A program made the translations under genes and the position numbers. Of a DNA stretch of 64,000 nucleotides, positions 28,274 to 40,572 are shown one piece after another. Within the stretch, counting starts at the first letter, position 1. Each line of letters begins with the position of its first letter. Origin of the DNA: Gammaproteobacteria bacterium (lineage in GTDB: Bacteria; Pseudomonadota; Gammaproteobacteria; UBA4575). The stretch covers positions 1,118,171-1,182,170 of the forward strand of contig JAWPMW010000001.1 of NCBI GenBank assembly GCA_033344735.1. Reading direction: 5' to 3'. The notes under the pieces were generated by a model that did not search any database, had not been told where the DNA came from, and worked only from the letters and a program-made list of their open reading frames with translations.

Positions 28274-30535
28274 TTACTCTGAAGAAAAATCTACTTGTAG
28301 ACGATCGACTGCTCGATAGCCTCTAGGTAATTTTAGTCCGCGCCTGCCACGCTCGCCAGCATACTCATCTACTTCTTCGCCTTTCATGGTCTTATGTTTT
28401 TTCCCACAATATAGCGTAAGCGCTTCTCCATCTTGCACTAAACATATATGATTAACCGTTTCTTCTCCGGCTTTTAGCTTGGCGCTAGGAATATTAATAA
28501 ACTTAATTCCTTTACCCTTAGACATTAACGGGAACTCAGATAATTCAGTTACTAGCATATAGCCTTCGGAACCAACAGCGACAATCCAGTCTTCCTCATG
28601 TGAACGCACTAGCACCGGTGGTAAAACTTTTGCCCCAACAGGAACATTTAAGATGCGTTTACCGGCCTTATTACGCGAATACAAATCTTCTAATTTACAT
28701 ACAAAACCATAACCAAAATCAGTTGCCAAAAAATATAAACTATTTGGATCTCCCGTCATGACCCCAACAAAACTGGCGCCGTCAGCAGGATTAAATCGTG
28801 CAGTCAACGACTCTCCTTGACCTCTGGCAGATGGCAAGCTATGTGACGGCAATGTATAGGCTTTACCTTGCGAATCTAAAAATACTGCCATTTGATTACT
28901 CTTGCCAAAAGCATGCGATTGATACTCATCACCAGACTTATAGTTCATCTCGATTGGATCAACCTCATGACCCTTAGCAGCTCTTACCCAACCCCGCTGC
29001 GACAAAATCACCGTGGTTAATTCAGCAGGCATCAACTGAGTTTCATCTAGCTGCTGCGCAGTGGTTCGACTAACAATCTCTGAGCGCCTGTCATCACCAT
29101 AAGTTTCTGCATCTTCTAACAATTCATTGCGAATTAGTTTTTTCAGTCGCGCTTTAGACCCTAACGTTTTCTCTAACGTATCTCTTTCTGCGTTTAACTC
29201 TTTTGTTTCCGCTTTAATTTTTATTTCTTCAAGCTTAGCTAATCGTCGCAACTTAATTTCCAGAATGGCTTCGGCTTGAATATCACTAAGCTTAAAGCGC
29301 TTCATCATGACTGGCTTAGGCTCATCTTGTTCTCGTATAATGGCAATAATCTCATCGATATTAAGATAAGCAATCAACAAACCTTCTAGAATATGCAAAC
29401 GTTCATTAACTCGATCTAATCTCCACTGTAAACGTCGCGTCACTGTGTGTGTTCTAAATTCAAGCCACTCTTTCAAGAGAGAACACAAGTCTTTGACTTG
29501 TGGTCGACCATTAATACCAATAACATTCATATTCACACGATAAGTGCGCTCTAAATCAGTAGTAGCAAATAGATGCAGCATTAATGCTTCTACATCTACG
29601 CGATTACTCCTTGGCACTACTACTAGCCTGACAGGGTTTTCATGATCAGACTCATCGCGCAAGTCATCTACCATTGGTAGTTTCTTAGCATTCATTTGTT
29701 GTGCTATCTGTTCTAACACGCGCGCACCAGATACTTGATATGGCAATGCTGAAATAATGACCCCGTCAGTCTCTTGCTCATACACGGCACGCATGCGCAC
29801 TTGCCCATTCCCAGATTCGTATATGGCTTTAATTTCTTCTGGCGATGAGATTATTTCTGCATCGGTAGGATAATCCGGGCCAAGCACATGCTCAGATAAT
29901 TCAGTACTAGTTGCTTTTGGCTGATCAAGCAAACGGATGCATGCTGAAACAACTTCACGAATATTATGCGGAGGAATATCAGTAGACATCCCTACTGCGA
30001 TACCCATTCCACCATTCAACAAAATATTGGGCAGACGTGCTGGCAATACAACAGGTTCTTGTAATGTGCCATCAAAATTTGCCGTCCAATCAACAGTACC
30101 TTGACCTAACTCTTGCAGTAAAGATTTTGCATAAGGAGTCAAACGAGATTCGGTATATCTCATTGCCGCAAATGATTTAGGATCATCTGTAGATCCCCAG
30201 TTTCCCTGCCCTTGAACTAATGGATATCGGTAGGAAAATGGTTGCGCCATTAATACCATTGCTTCATAACAGGCAGAATCCCCATGCGGATGAAACTTAC
30301 CGATAACATCGCCAACTGTTCGCGCTGATTTCTTTGGCTTAGAAGTGGCAGAGAGACCCAGCTCAGACATTGCATATACAATTCTACGTTGCACCGGTTT
30401 CAACCCATCACCTATCTGTGGCAAAGCACGGTCAAGAATGACGTACATCGAATAATCTAGATAGGCTTTCTCAGAGAAAGTATGCAGAGCGACACGTTCC
30501 ACATCGCCATAATCAAATTCCAAGTTATCATTCAT
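28274..30535 (-). CDS. parC: DNA topoisomerase IV subunit A
   Basis: ParC is the DNA-breaking subunit of topoisomerase IV, which decatenates daughter chromosomes. The 753-residue protein has the catalytic tyrosine at 127 (AAMRYTES) and the quinolone-determining loop [11 protein letters not shown] with Ser87 and Glu91, the usual sensitive-type residues. A GyrA-like C-terminal beta-pinwheel follows but lacks the canonical GyrA box, which supports ParC and not GyrA. It follows parE by 27 bases. Confidence 0.97.
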   Translation of the reverse strand: MNDNLEFDYGDVERVALHTFSEKAYLDYSMYVILDRALPQIGDGLKPVQRRIVYAMSELGLSATSKPKKSARTVGDVIGKFHPHGDSACYEAMVLMAQPFSYRYPLVQGQGNWGSTDDPKSFAAMRYTESRLTPYAKSLLQELGQGTVDWTANFDGTLQEPVVLPARLPNILLNGGMGIAVGMSTDIPPHNIREVVSACIRLLDQPKATSTELSEHVLGPDYPTDAEIISSPEEIKAIYESGNGQVRMRAVYEQETDGVIISALPYQVSGARVLEQIAQQMNAKKLPMVDDLRDESDHENPVRLVVVPRSNRVDVEALMLHLFATTDLERTYRVNMNVIGINGRPQVKDLCSLLKEWLEFRTHTVTRRLQWRLDRVNERLHILEGLLIAYLNIDEIIAIIREQDEPKPVMMKRFKLSDIQAEAILEIKLRRLAKLEEIKIKAETKELNAERDTLEKTLGSKARLKKLIRNELLEDAETYGDDRRSEIVSRTTAQQLDETQLMPAELTTVILSQRGWVRAAKGHEVDPIEMNYKSGDEYQSHAFGKSNQMAVFLDSQGKAYTLPSHSLPSARGQGESLTARFNPADGASFVGVMTGDPNSLYFLATDFGYGFVCKLEDLYSRNKAGKRILNVPVGAKVLPPVLVRSHEEDWIVAVGSEGYMLVTELSEFPLMSKGKGIKFINIPSAKLKAGEETVNHICLVQDGEALTLYCGKKHKTMKGEEVDEYAGERGRRGLKLPRGYRAVDRLQVDFSSE

Positions 30536-30562
30536 AATAAATCCAAAATACTAATAATGATG

Positions 30563-32452
<1,890 letters not shown>

Positions 32453-32547
32453 TTAAAATCAAAAGGAAATCTTCGTTAGGGTAATAGCGCTTAAAGATGA
32501 CGCATTCTATATGAAACCAGCACGCAGCAAAAATTTCTTAGTAAATC

Positions 32548-35500
32548 ATGGCTAGTTTAGATACTTCGACACACCCACAGAACAATGCCAATGTGTTTGC
32601 CTCGGCAGGCTCTGGCAAGACATGGTTACTAATTACTCGAATCTGTCGCCTATTACTAGCTGGTGCTGAACCACAGCAAATACTAGCGATCACTTTCACT
32701 CGAAAAAGTGCCGCAGAAATGCGCGCTCGACTGTTTGACAAGCTGCAAGCCTGGTCCGTGATTTCCGAAACACAATTGCGCAACGAACTAGCGGCGATAA
32801 GAGAAACAACAGACAACAGTAACATCGAGAAAGCCAGAGGCCTCTATGAAAAACTTCTATTTTCCGACCAAACTATTCGAATTAGTACTTTTCATGCATT
32901 TTGTGAGGAAATAATTAGAGCCTTCCCACTGGAAAGTGAATTACCAACCACTTTTGAACTCACGGAACATTCTCATGTATATGCCAATCAAGCTTGGCAA
33001 CGCTTGTTAACTAGCAGCGAACAGACAGGGAAGACTAAATTACGTGAAGCATTACATACATTATTTGATTTTTGTTTTGGGCTGAATGGCTGCAAGACTG
33101 CACTACTTAGCTTTTTAAATGCACGCAGTGAGTGGCGTGCATTTACCAAGCAATCCCAAGATGCTGTTGCATTTGCTTACACTGAACTTGTTAAACAAGT
33201 AGGCGAATCACATGACAATGAATATTCATTATGGCTTCAAAGTAATGAATTCATTGATACATTAAAAAAATACTATGAACTACTACGCACAAGCCCAGCA
33301 AAAACATATCAACAGTGGGCTGATAAAATTGAACCCATACTATCTATACAAGATCAACGTTTAAATTCTACATTACAAAGCCTACGATCAGCTTTGTTAA
33401 CTAATGACAACAACCCACGTAAATTAACCATCAGCAAAGCCTGGCAAAAAATAATCAGCCCTCAGCAAGTCGATTTTCTCACTCGCACTCATCAGGAATT
33501 TACAAGTAAACTTTTATCTCTACTTGACAGCCAAGTTCACACACGCTTATTAAATGCCAATCAAGCGTGGTTTTATGCGGGCAGAGAATTACTGCAGCAA
33601 TATCAGCATGTAAAATTTGAGCACGGAATTATTGATTTTAACGACCTTGAGTGGGAAACCTATCGATTACTGCAACAAGAAGACCATGCCCTATGGGTGC
33701 AATATAAATTAGGCCAAAGAATTCGCCACTTCTTGGTCGATGAATTTCAAGATACCAACCCTATTCAGTGGCACTTATTAAAACCCTTGATTGAGTCTTC
33801 CCAAGATCAACACGAAACACAATCCAGCAGCTTATTTTTAGTTGGTGACATCAAGCAATCAATATATCGCTTTCGAGGTGCTAATCCAGAAATACAGACT
33901 CTGGCATCAGAGTGGTCTCAACAACAATTAAACAGCCAATTAATGAGTAATGATCATTCCTGGCGCTCGTCACCCGCCATTATAGATTGTGTTAATAGAA
34001 TTTTCTCTCACCATACAATTGCAGAAAAATTTTGTTTATTTCAAACTCATAGCTATCAACATAATGACCGTTGGGGATTTGTAAAAATTCATCCTTTAAT
34101 TGATATTCAAGTCAAACAAGAGCTAAAGCAATTTCGCGACCCATTATCCACTCCAAGAGAAAATGACGAACAAACTGCTCATTATAAAGAAGGCGTACTA
34201 ATTGCAAAAGAAATTTCCAGACTAATACAATCCAATACACCAATATATGATGGCGATCGAATTCGTGCTGCAAATTATAGTGATATTTTAATATTGACAC
34301 GCACTCGATCTCACTTAGAGGAACTTAAATCAGGCCTAGTCAGTGCCTCAATCCCGATTCAAGCAAATGATGCGACACGCTTACTCGATTTTCTTGAGAT
34401 AAAAGACATGCTTGCACTATTAACCACCTTGATTGATCCTTATGATGACTTAGCATTCACGCACTTATTGTCAAGCCCTATTTTCAACATCAAAGAACAA
34501 CAGCTAATTCAGTTAAAAGTAGTTGATGCAGCCACATGGAAACAGAAACTAGATATTTATACTGCTGATGCTAGCCCAGACAATCAATTACATGCTGTGA
34601 AGGCAAAATTATATGAATGGCATCAATTATCTGATCGTATTCCAGTTCACGATCTACTCAATTACATCTTTTCCAATTGGAACATTCTTGAACGTTATCG
34701 CTCTGCTATAGCAAACTCAGAGTCTCAGCACATTTGTGCACGCCTCAATCAATTCTTACAACAAAGCCTAGACATAGACAGCGGCAGATTTTCAAGCATT
34801 GCCAGATTTCTAAGGAGCATCAAAGAAACTAATCCTGAAGCTTTGTTTGTTGACGACAATGAAGATGCTAATGTCGTTGATATAATGACGGTCCATGGCT
34901 CTAAAGGATTAGAGTCTCCCATAGTATTTATTGCAGATAGCGGACCTAGTAACGAGCCTCCGGAACAGTTCAACGCTATCACTCAGTGGCCTGCGACATC
35001 AGAATCTCCAGAAATTTTTATGCTTGGGTGCAAACAAAGCTCTATGAGTAATAGTATCCAGTCCATCAAAGATAGAGCTAGCCAATCTAGCGATGAAGGC
35101 CTTAACTTGCTCTATGTTGCATTAACACGCGCAAAACAGATACTCATTATTACTGGAGTTAACGCAGCAAGAAGCTCTCAACTAGGATGGCACCACCAAT
35201 GTGGTACTGCTTTAGAAATTGAGGATAATAATGAAATATGGCGTCATGAGCATCTGTCTGAACCTAAAATTGATGCAGATAAATCTATACTACCTGCAAA
35301 ATTTAACTATCCAGAAAATTTTTCGGACTTACTAGAACCCATTGGCGCTTCATCAACAATGGCAAGCATTAATGAATCCACAAGTGATGAGGCATTAGAA
35401 GGCACTCTAATTCATAAATTGCTTGAAATACTATCTCAGTCTCCAGACATCAGCGATCAAGCACTCTTAAATAGAGTTAATATAGAAAGTGATACTCATA

Positions 35501-35883
35501 TCACACTTGAACAGCTCACACCGCTTAAAAGCGAAGCTTGTATGTGTCTAAATGATGATGGCCTTAAAATAATTTTTGAAAAAAACGACACACAGCAAGT
35601 ACATCATGAAGTCTCTGTAGCCAGCACATTAGGCACAGAACCAATTAATATTATTGATCAAATGATTGTAAGCAATGAAAGTGTTTGGATTATAGATTTC
35701 AAAACTCAGGCAGATATCTCAGAACAGAGCGCAAAAGCTGAAGCGATTAAATTCAAACCACAATTGACTCGCTACGCAAATGCAGTTCAATCACTTTATC
35801 CAACACTAGCTATTAGATGTTCAATAGTGTTTACAAAAATAGCTAAGCTTGTAGATGTTTCTATTGATTCACCTACAAGCTAA
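32548..35883 (+). CDS. UvrD-family helicase-nuclease (AddA / RecB-like), solitary
   Basis: This is a 1111-residue SF1A helicase with a C-terminal nuclease domain, likely in double-strand-break end processing. Helicase motifs in order: Walker A ASAGSGKT (18-25); TFTRKSAAEMRAR; DEFQDTN near 396; GDIKQSIYRFRGAN near 432; VHGSKGLE near 781; and LLYVALTRAKQ near 853. The PD-(D/E)XK nuclease core appears as EGTLIHKLLE near 950 and IIDFKTQ near 1049. The architecture is that of AddA. An AddB or RecC partner is normally adjacent, but here parE lies on one side and dsbC on the other. No iron-sulphur cysteine cluster is evident at the nuclease end, as expected for AddA but not AddB. An unlinked partner elsewhere is possible. 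Confidence 0.85.
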   Translation: MASLDTSTHPQNNANVFASAGSGKTWLLITRICRLLLAGAEPQQILAITFTRKSAAEMRARLFDKLQAWSVISETQLRNELAAIRETTDNSNIEKARGLYEKLLFSDQTIRISTFHAFCEEIIRAFPLESELPTTFELTEHSHVYANQAWQRLLTSSEQTGKTKLREALHTLFDFCFGLNGCKTALLSFLNARSEWRAFTKQSQDAVAFAYTELVKQVGESHDNEYSLWLQSNEFIDTLKKYYELLRTSPAKTYQQWADKIEPILSIQDQRLNSTLQSLRSALLTNDNNPRKLTISKAWQKIISPQQVDFLTRTHQEFTSKLLSLLDSQVHTRLLNANQAWFYAGRELLQQYQHVKFEHGIIDFNDLEWETYRLLQQEDHALWVQYKLGQRIRHFLVDEFQDTNPIQWHLLKPLIESSQDQHETQSSSLFLVGDIKQSIYRFRGANPEIQTLASEWSQQQLNSQLMSNDHSWRSSPAIIDCVNRIFSHHTIAEKFCLFQTHSYQHNDRWGFVKIHPLIDIQVKQELKQFRDPLSTPRENDEQTAHYKEGVLIAKEISRLIQSNTPIYDGDRIRAANYSDILILTRTRSHLEELKSGLVSASIPIQANDATRLLDFLEIKDMLALLTTLIDPYDDLAFTHLLSSPIFNIKEQQLIQLKVVDAATWKQKLDIYTADASPDNQLHAVKAKLYEWHQLSDRIPVHDLLNYIFSNWNILERYRSAIANSESQHICARLNQFLQQSLDIDSGRFSSIARFLRSIKETNPEALFVDDNEDANVVDIMTVHGSKGLESPIVFIADSGPSNEPPEQFNAITQWPATSESPEIFMLGCKQSSMSNSIQSIKDRASQSSDEGLNLLYVALTRAKQILIITGVNAARSSQLGWHHQCGTALEIEDNNEIWRHEHLSEPKIDADKSILPAKFNYPENFSDLLEPIGASSTMASINESTSDEALEGTLIHKLLEILSQSPDISDQALLNRVNIESDTHITLEQLTPLKSEACMCLNDDGLKIIFEKNDTQQVHHEVSVASTLGTEPINIIDQMIVSNESVWIIDFKTQADISEQSAKAEAIKFKPQLTRYANAVQSLYPTLAIRCSIVFTKIAKLVDVSIDSPTS

Positions 35884-35889
35884 AGTTAG

Positions 35890-36618
35890 TTAATTTTTAG
35901 CTAATTCATCTAGACGTTGCGCTAGAACTTCAGCCGGCATATAGCCTGGCATTAACTCTCCGTCAGCAGTTAGAATTGCTGGAGTTCCTGAGACACCAAT
36001 TTTCTTACCTATCTCGAAATGATCAGCTACTGGATTATCACAATTCTCTGCAGGCAACTCTTCACCATTCTTAGCTCTTGTTAATGCCTCTGCACGATCC
36101 TTATTACACCAAACTGAAACAGCTTTAGTATAGCTTGGAGTAGTGATGCCATTGCGTGGAAACAGCAAATAATTGACCTTAATACCATAACTTGCATATT
36201 GGTCCATTTCATTATGCAGTTTTCTACAGTAACCGCAGTCAATATCTGTAAATACAGTGACAGTATGCTTAGGCTTGTCTGATCCAAATGCAATATTTTC
36301 TTGTTGTTCCACTTGAGTCATATATTTTTTTCGCGCATTGCTTGAAGCGACAGCTGTAATATCACGCTTGCCATCCTCAAGGTCCATAACAACCCCTTGA
36401 ATGACATATCTTGCATCCTCAGTCACATAAATAACTTGTGTTCCATAAACCGCTTCATAAAGGCCCTCAACAGCAGATTTAGAAACACTGTCTGGAGTAT
36501 GTGTTGGGAAAGATTCAACTAATTTTGCTTTGATCGCCTCTTCCTGTTTAGAAGAATCGGCATGTACAGCAAATGAAATAACAGCCAATATGACGAGTGC
36601 AGACAACCATCTGAACAT
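35890..36618 (-). CDS. dsbC: Thiol:disulfide interchange protein DsbC
   Basis: DsbC is a periplasmic disulfide isomerase. The 242-residue protein has a signal peptide (residues 1 to about 20, ending AVHA), an N-terminal dimerisation domain, and a thioredoxin fold. The active site is Cys128-Gly-Tyr-Cys131, and cis-proline lies in GVSGTPAI. A second cysteine pair (VWCNKD and ENCDNP) matches the structural disulfide of DsbC. It follows xerD by 93 bases, the conserved xerD-dsbC order. recJ, the usual next gene, is absent. DsbG is the alternative, but context favours DsbC. Confidence 0.95.
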   Translation of the reverse strand: MFRWLSALVILAVISFAVHADSSKQEEAIKAKLVESFPTHTPDSVSKSAVEGLYEAVYGTQVIYVTEDARYVIQGVVMDLEDGKRDITAVASSNARKKYMTQVEQQENIAFGSDKPKHTVTVFTDIDCGYCRKLHNEMDQYASYGIKVNYLLFPRNGITTPSYTKAVSVWCNKDRAEALTRAKNGEELPAENCDNPVADHFEIGKKIGVSGTPAILTADGELMPGYMPAEVLAQRLDELAKN

Positions 36619-36711
36619 GATGTTTCCTTGTATAAAATAAGTGAATTAAATGATAAGTATATAATTGGTAAACTTAATGGACCGGGAAAACATCAAAGTT
36701 ATCCCAAAAGA

Positions 36712-37635
36712 TTAACCTCGAGGGTGGTGTTCCCGATGTAACTCCTGTAATCGCGCCTGAGCGATGTGGGTATAAACTTGAGTAGTAGATAAATCACTGT
36801 GCCCTAACAACATCTGAACAACCCTTAAATCAGCTCCATGGTTCAATAAATGAGTCGCAAAAGCATGTCTAAGTGTATGAGGACTCAAGTGTTTCTCAAT
36901 CCCTACTACACGTGCATGTCTCTTTATCACATGCCAAAATGCCTGTCGCGTCATCCCTAAACCACGATTAGACACAAACAGTACACTACAATCATGACAT
37001 TCTTTTAACAAACCAGGTCTTGCCTCTGAAAAATATTTCTCCAACCACTCTCCTGCCTGCTCACCAAATGGAACTAATCGTTCTTTATTACCCTTGCCCA
37101 CAATTCTTAATACACCCGTGCGCATATTAACTTGGTGCAATTGCAAATTAATCAGTTCAGACACTCGCAAGCCACATGCATATAACACCTCTAGCATAGT
37201 ACGATCACGAATCCCCTGTGGTTTGCTAATATCAGGCGCAGCCAATAACATTTCCACATCATCTTCAGTTAGCACCTCAGGCAAATAACGGCCTAATTTG
37301 GGGAACTCTATTTTCTCAGTAGGATCACTAGCAACGTTCCCTTGCCTTAACTGAAACCGATAGAAACGACGAATACTCGACAGTAAACGTGCTCCAGATC
37401 TAGGCTGCATTCCCTCGGCTACCCGATGGGCCAAATAATCTAACAAATGCTCATGTTTAACATCAGATATCGACACGTGTAATCTTGACAGCCATCGCAA
37501 CAGATTAAACAAGTCATTTCTATAAGCGCTCAACGTATTCTCGCTAAGTCCATGCTCCATCCAGATATTGTCTAAAAACATCTCAACAATATCACTATCC
37601 TTATCCATTAACTGATTTGCCGCATTAGTTGCCAT
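36712..37635 (-). CDS. xerD: Tyrosine recombinase XerD
   Basis: XerD works with XerC at dif to resolve chromosome dimers under FtsK control. The 307-residue protein has the full catalytic set at Arg157, Lys181, His253, Arg256, His279 and nucleophile Tyr288. Each is offset by nine from the E. coli XerD numbering as I recall it. The ATG at 37635 gives a nine-residue extension; the internal Met10 (37608) would match E. coli exactly and cannot be excluded. The xerD-dsbC neighbourhood separates it from XerC and from mobile integrases. Confidence 0.96.
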   Translation of the reverse strand: MATNAANQLMDKDSDIVEMFLDNIWMEHGLSENTLSAYRNDLFNLLRWLSRLHVSISDVKHEHLLDYLAHRVAEGMQPRSGARLLSSIRRFYRFQLRQGNVASDPTEKIEFPKLGRYLPEVLTEDDVEMLLAAPDISKPQGIRDRTMLEVLYACGLRVSELINLQLHQVNMRTGVLRIVGKGNKERLVPFGEQAGEWLEKYFSEARPGLLKECHDCSVLFVSNRGLGMTRQAFWHVIKRHARVVGIEKHLSPHTLRHAFATHLLNHGADLRVVQMLLGHSDLSTTQVYTHIAQARLQELHREHHPRG

Positions 37636-37813
37636 AAGAGTAATTTACCAAACTCGAGCAAAGCGCTCTGATATCGAATGAAAGAAAGGAACATAAAAGA
37701 CAAAATACATGACTTGTTTTAACTGAATTAAAAACGATGAAAATAATCATAGACAATTTTAATTGGTAAACATGTTGTATAGTGTAAATGCTTTTTATGA
37801 ATTAATCATCTTT

Positions 37814-37841
37814 TTGTTAGTTTATAATATTTATCTATAGT
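37814..37841 (+). promoter_or_regulatory. Candidate sigma-70 promoter for the RDD gene
   Basis: A TTGTTA hexamer at 37814-37819 is followed after 16 bases by TATAGT at 37836-37841. This would start transcription about 40 bases before the RDD gene ATG. The gap is very AT-rich, so chance matches are common. Confidence 0.35.
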
Positions 37842-37886
37842 TCCGCATAATATAAACAAGCATTAATCATTGCGACTTAAACCAAA

Positions 37887-38315
37887 ATGGAAAATAAAAT
37901 TTTAACTTCTCCCGTAAGTTTGCTGCGCCGAATTGCAATCATGTTTTATGATTCCATTCTGCTTATTGCGTTATTATTTTTTGCATCATTACCTATTGCC
38001 ATCCCACTTAAAATAACAATGGAACATCCATATTATCCTTTATATATCCTTTATATACATGTTGTTGCATTTTTATTTTTTGGCTGGTGCTGGACACGTG
38101 GAGGACAAACATTAGGTTCAAAAACATGGAAAATTCGGGTCATTTCTGATACTGGAAACAAAGTCACTTGGAAACAAGCTTTCTTGCGCTATATGGGCTC
38201 TATTTTATGTTGGCTCAGTTTAGGCATTGGATTTTTATGGTGTTACACTAACAAGGAACGCCGCGCATGGAATGACATTCTCTCCAAAACACGCTTAAGC
38301 AGAGTCAACGAGTAA
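37887..38315 (+). CDS. RDD family inner-membrane protein
   Basis: The 142-residue protein has about three membrane segments (residues 22-45, 52-74 and 108-125) and the family residues: Arg in LLRRIAIMFYDS and Asp in the WNDILSKTRL C-terminus. The RDD family is uncharacterised as a whole; some members are proposed ion or solute exchangers. Its 3' end overlaps the convergent lptG gene by 11 bases. RDD genes near lptFG are common in gammaproteobacteria, but no functional link is known to me. Confidence 0.9.
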   Translation: MENKILTSPVSLLRRIAIMFYDSILLIALLFFASLPIAIPLKITMEHPYYPLYILYIHVVAFLFFGWCWTRGGQTLGSKTWKIRVISDTGNKVTWKQAFLRYMGSILCWLSLGIGFLWCYTNKERRAWNDILSKTRLSRVNE

Positions 38316-39369
38316 ATTTAAATGCGAACATTGAACATGCCAAAATTAATATAACAGGTAAAAATGCCACCAAGATGGGAGAAAATTTGTACACAACGGC
38401 ACCATTAGTAATCGCTTCAACAACAATATATACAAGCAACGCAATCACCATACCAATCAGTAGTCGTTGGCCTGCACCACCCAATTGTCGGGGTCGAAAT
38501 ACTAACGGCAGCGCCAATAACAACATAGCTAAACCAACAAATGGCACTGCCATTCTTTTAAAGAATGCCACTTGATACTCGCGAGCATCTAAATGATTTT
38601 GCTCTAGATAGGAAATATATTCATATAGACGCTGCACGGACATCTTAAACGGGTCTGATGTTACTGACTGCAAGAAACTACTTAGAAACAAATCAGGCAT
38701 AGGGTGAATATCTGAATTCTTAGCAATAACGACATTATTCTCACCGCTGAAAAGAGAACTACGATAGCCCTTTAGATGCCACAAGTCTTGCATCCTAATT
38801 GCTGACTTTGCCTCACTAATAGAGTCAATATAACCACTTTTATTGAAGCCATAGATCGCCACATCACTCAATAAATCTTGCGAAACAGCTCGACCAACTC
38901 TAATAAAGCGGTCTTGATCACGCACCCAGTAACTCTCGTCTGAAGCTAACAAAATATTCTCTTCATCATCTTGCAGCATGGCCAAAGAAATTTTATCGCT
39001 GAATGGTACATATATCTCAACTACAACAGTCAAAACAACAGTAACCAACAATCCCGCAATACAAGAAATCATTCCTACTCTGAAACGACTATATCCACCA
39101 GCACCTACAGCCACCAATTCCGAACTAGCAGCGAATTGCCCAAGACTAAATAAGGCTCCAATCAACATACTACTTGGCAAAAATTCAAATAATTTATGAG
39201 GGACATCTAATAATGTCAGTATTAGCACATCAGAAAACTTATCTCCCGCACTCATTCTTCCTACTTGATAAAACAAATCACCCAGCCAGTCGATCGCACA
39301 AATAATAAGCAACGCAATAACGATTCCAATCAATACAGATCGAGCCAGATATATATCTAAAATTTTCAT
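38305..39369 (-). CDS. lptG: LPS export ABC transporter permease LptG
   Basis: LptG and LptF form the membrane part of the LptB2FG transporter, which lifts LPS from the inner membrane to LptC. The 354-residue protein has the YjgP/YjgQ architecture: three membrane helices at the N-terminus, a periplasmic beta-jellyroll (about residues 120-260), and three C-terminal helices. LptG is the second gene here, after lptF with 1 base between them, as in E. coli. The order and the N-terminal MKILDIYLARSVLIG favour LptG. Confidence 0.95.
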   Translation of the reverse strand: MKILDIYLARSVLIGIVIALLIICAIDWLGDLFYQVGRMSAGDKFSDVLILTLLDVPHKLFEFLPSSMLIGALFSLGQFAASSELVAVGAGGYSRFRVGMISCIAGLLVTVVLTVVVEIYVPFSDKISLAMLQDDEENILLASDESYWVRDQDRFIRVGRAVSQDLLSDVAIYGFNKSGYIDSISEAKSAIRMQDLWHLKGYRSSLFSGENNVVIAKNSDIHPMPDLFLSSFLQSVTSDPFKMSVQRLYEYISYLEQNHLDAREYQVAFFKRMAVPFVGLAMLLLALPLVFRPRQLGGAGQRLLIGMVIALLVYIVVEAITNGAVVYKFSPILVAFLPVILILACSMFAFKFTR

Positions 39370-39370
39370 C

Positions 39371-40459
39371 TTAAGTAAACGTCATTGCATGTTTAAAACG
39401 TGAGAAGGCATCTCGTTGATATGCCAAAACTGTACCAATTACTACAATTAGGTGAATACTAAGAAGAGAAAAAATACCATAACTTTCTCCACGTTTAATC
39501 CAACTACAAGCCACAATAACCAAGTTGAGATAAAGAATATAAATTAAAACTGCTATAGCTAATCGTGAAAATCGTCCAGAATTTGGCGCCACTTTGCTCA
39601 AAGGTATTGCCAATAGCATAAGCACTAATGTTGAAAATACTATTGAACAGCGTTGAAATATTTCAGCAACATAACTCGCATCACGCATACTAAATAAAGA
39701 CACTAGATCTTGGTATTTCGCCTTACTCGCTTCACGAGAAAAATCTGTTCTAGGTGGATATACACGATGCTCTTGGTAAGTAGAAATTGCATAATCTGCT
39801 TGTCCTGGTATGCCTTCAATTGTTTTACCGTCAAACAGTACAAATACTTGAGTTAGATCTTCGTCATCAGACTCTATATGAGCACGTTCAGCCACCTCGA
39901 CCACTAACTTTCCACCCTCGCTTCTCTGTACAAAAACATTTCGCAATGAGCCATCTTCAGAATCCTCAGACTCTGCATAAACAACCCAACCAGTACTCTC
40001 TAACTCAAAAAATTTCCCAGGAGATAGTTGCCCAAGCACCATGCTTTGCTCGGTCACACTTTCTATTACTTCGGCAAGTCTATGCGCCCATGGTGAAATA
40101 TATGAAACCAACAAATAGACGGCTAACAACACCGGAATGCCAATAGACATAACCGCTTTAATCAAATCTTTATTACTTGCCCCGCCGGCCATAGCCGCAT
40201 TGATCTCGCTGTCTTTATACATGCGGCTTAACACCAAAATAATAGCAATGAACAAAGAAAACGGTAGCAAGATAACCAAATATCGAATGACGCCTAATAA
40301 TAATACCGCGCCAAGCATATTTGCACTCAAATCACCATCCAGCACTTCACCCAACAGCTGTATAAAAAGCTTACCCAAAATGATTAGTAGCAATATCAGA
40401 GCAACAGAAGCGATAGCCGCTACAATGTCACGAGCAATATATTGAGAGATTATCCTCAT
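39371..40459 (-). CDS. lptF: LPS export ABC transporter permease LptF
   Basis: This 362-residue permease pairs with LptG in LPS export. It shows N-terminal hydrophobic segments (for example ALILLLIILGKLFIQLLG), a central periplasmic domain and C-terminal helices. MRIISQYIARDIV is a typical LptF start. The gene diverges from pepA with a 113-base intergenic region, the same arrangement as lptF/pepA in E. coli. Confidence 0.95.
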   Translation of the reverse strand: MRIISQYIARDIVAAIASVALILLLIILGKLFIQLLGEVLDGDLSANMLGAVLLLGVIRYLVILLPFSLFIAIILVLSRMYKDSEINAAMAGGASNKDLIKAVMSIGIPVLLAVYLLVSYISPWAHRLAEVIESVTEQSMVLGQLSPGKFFELESTGWVVYAESEDSEDGSLRNVFVQRSEGGKLVVEVAERAHIESDDEDLTQVFVLFDGKTIEGIPGQADYAISTYQEHRVYPPRTDFSREASKAKYQDLVSLFSMRDASYVAEIFQRCSIVFSTLVLMLLAIPLSKVAPNSGRFSRLAIAVLIYILYLNLVIVACSWIKRGESYGIFSLLSIHLIVVIGTVLAYQRDAFSRFKHAMTFT

Positions 40460-40493
40460 TATTCAGCAGTATTTAGTACAACTTACGAAAAAG

Positions 40494-40523
40494 TTGATTC
40501 ATTTTTTTTGATCCATGTAGAAT
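40494..40523 (+). promoter_or_regulatory. Candidate sigma-70 promoter for pepA-holC-valS
   Basis: TTGATT at 40494-40499 and TAGAAT at 40518-40523 are 18 bases apart. This leaves a 5' leader of about 45 bases before the pepA ATG at 40573. An AGGAG ribosome-binding site follows at about 40561-40565. Confidence 0.45.
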
Positions 40524-40572
40524 TCACTAATTAAGATTCGCAAAACCACTCAAAAATTTTCAGGAGAACAAA

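Noticed and set aside
28274..30535. gyrA in place of parC
   Set aside because: Length (753) is too short, the GyrA-box is missing, and the gene follows the 628-residue ParE.
40478..40495. CAACTT...AAGTTG hairpin with T-run in the lptF/pepA gap as a terminator
   Set aside because: Both flanking genes start there and transcribe away, so no transcript end is expected; it overlaps the proposed pepA promoter.
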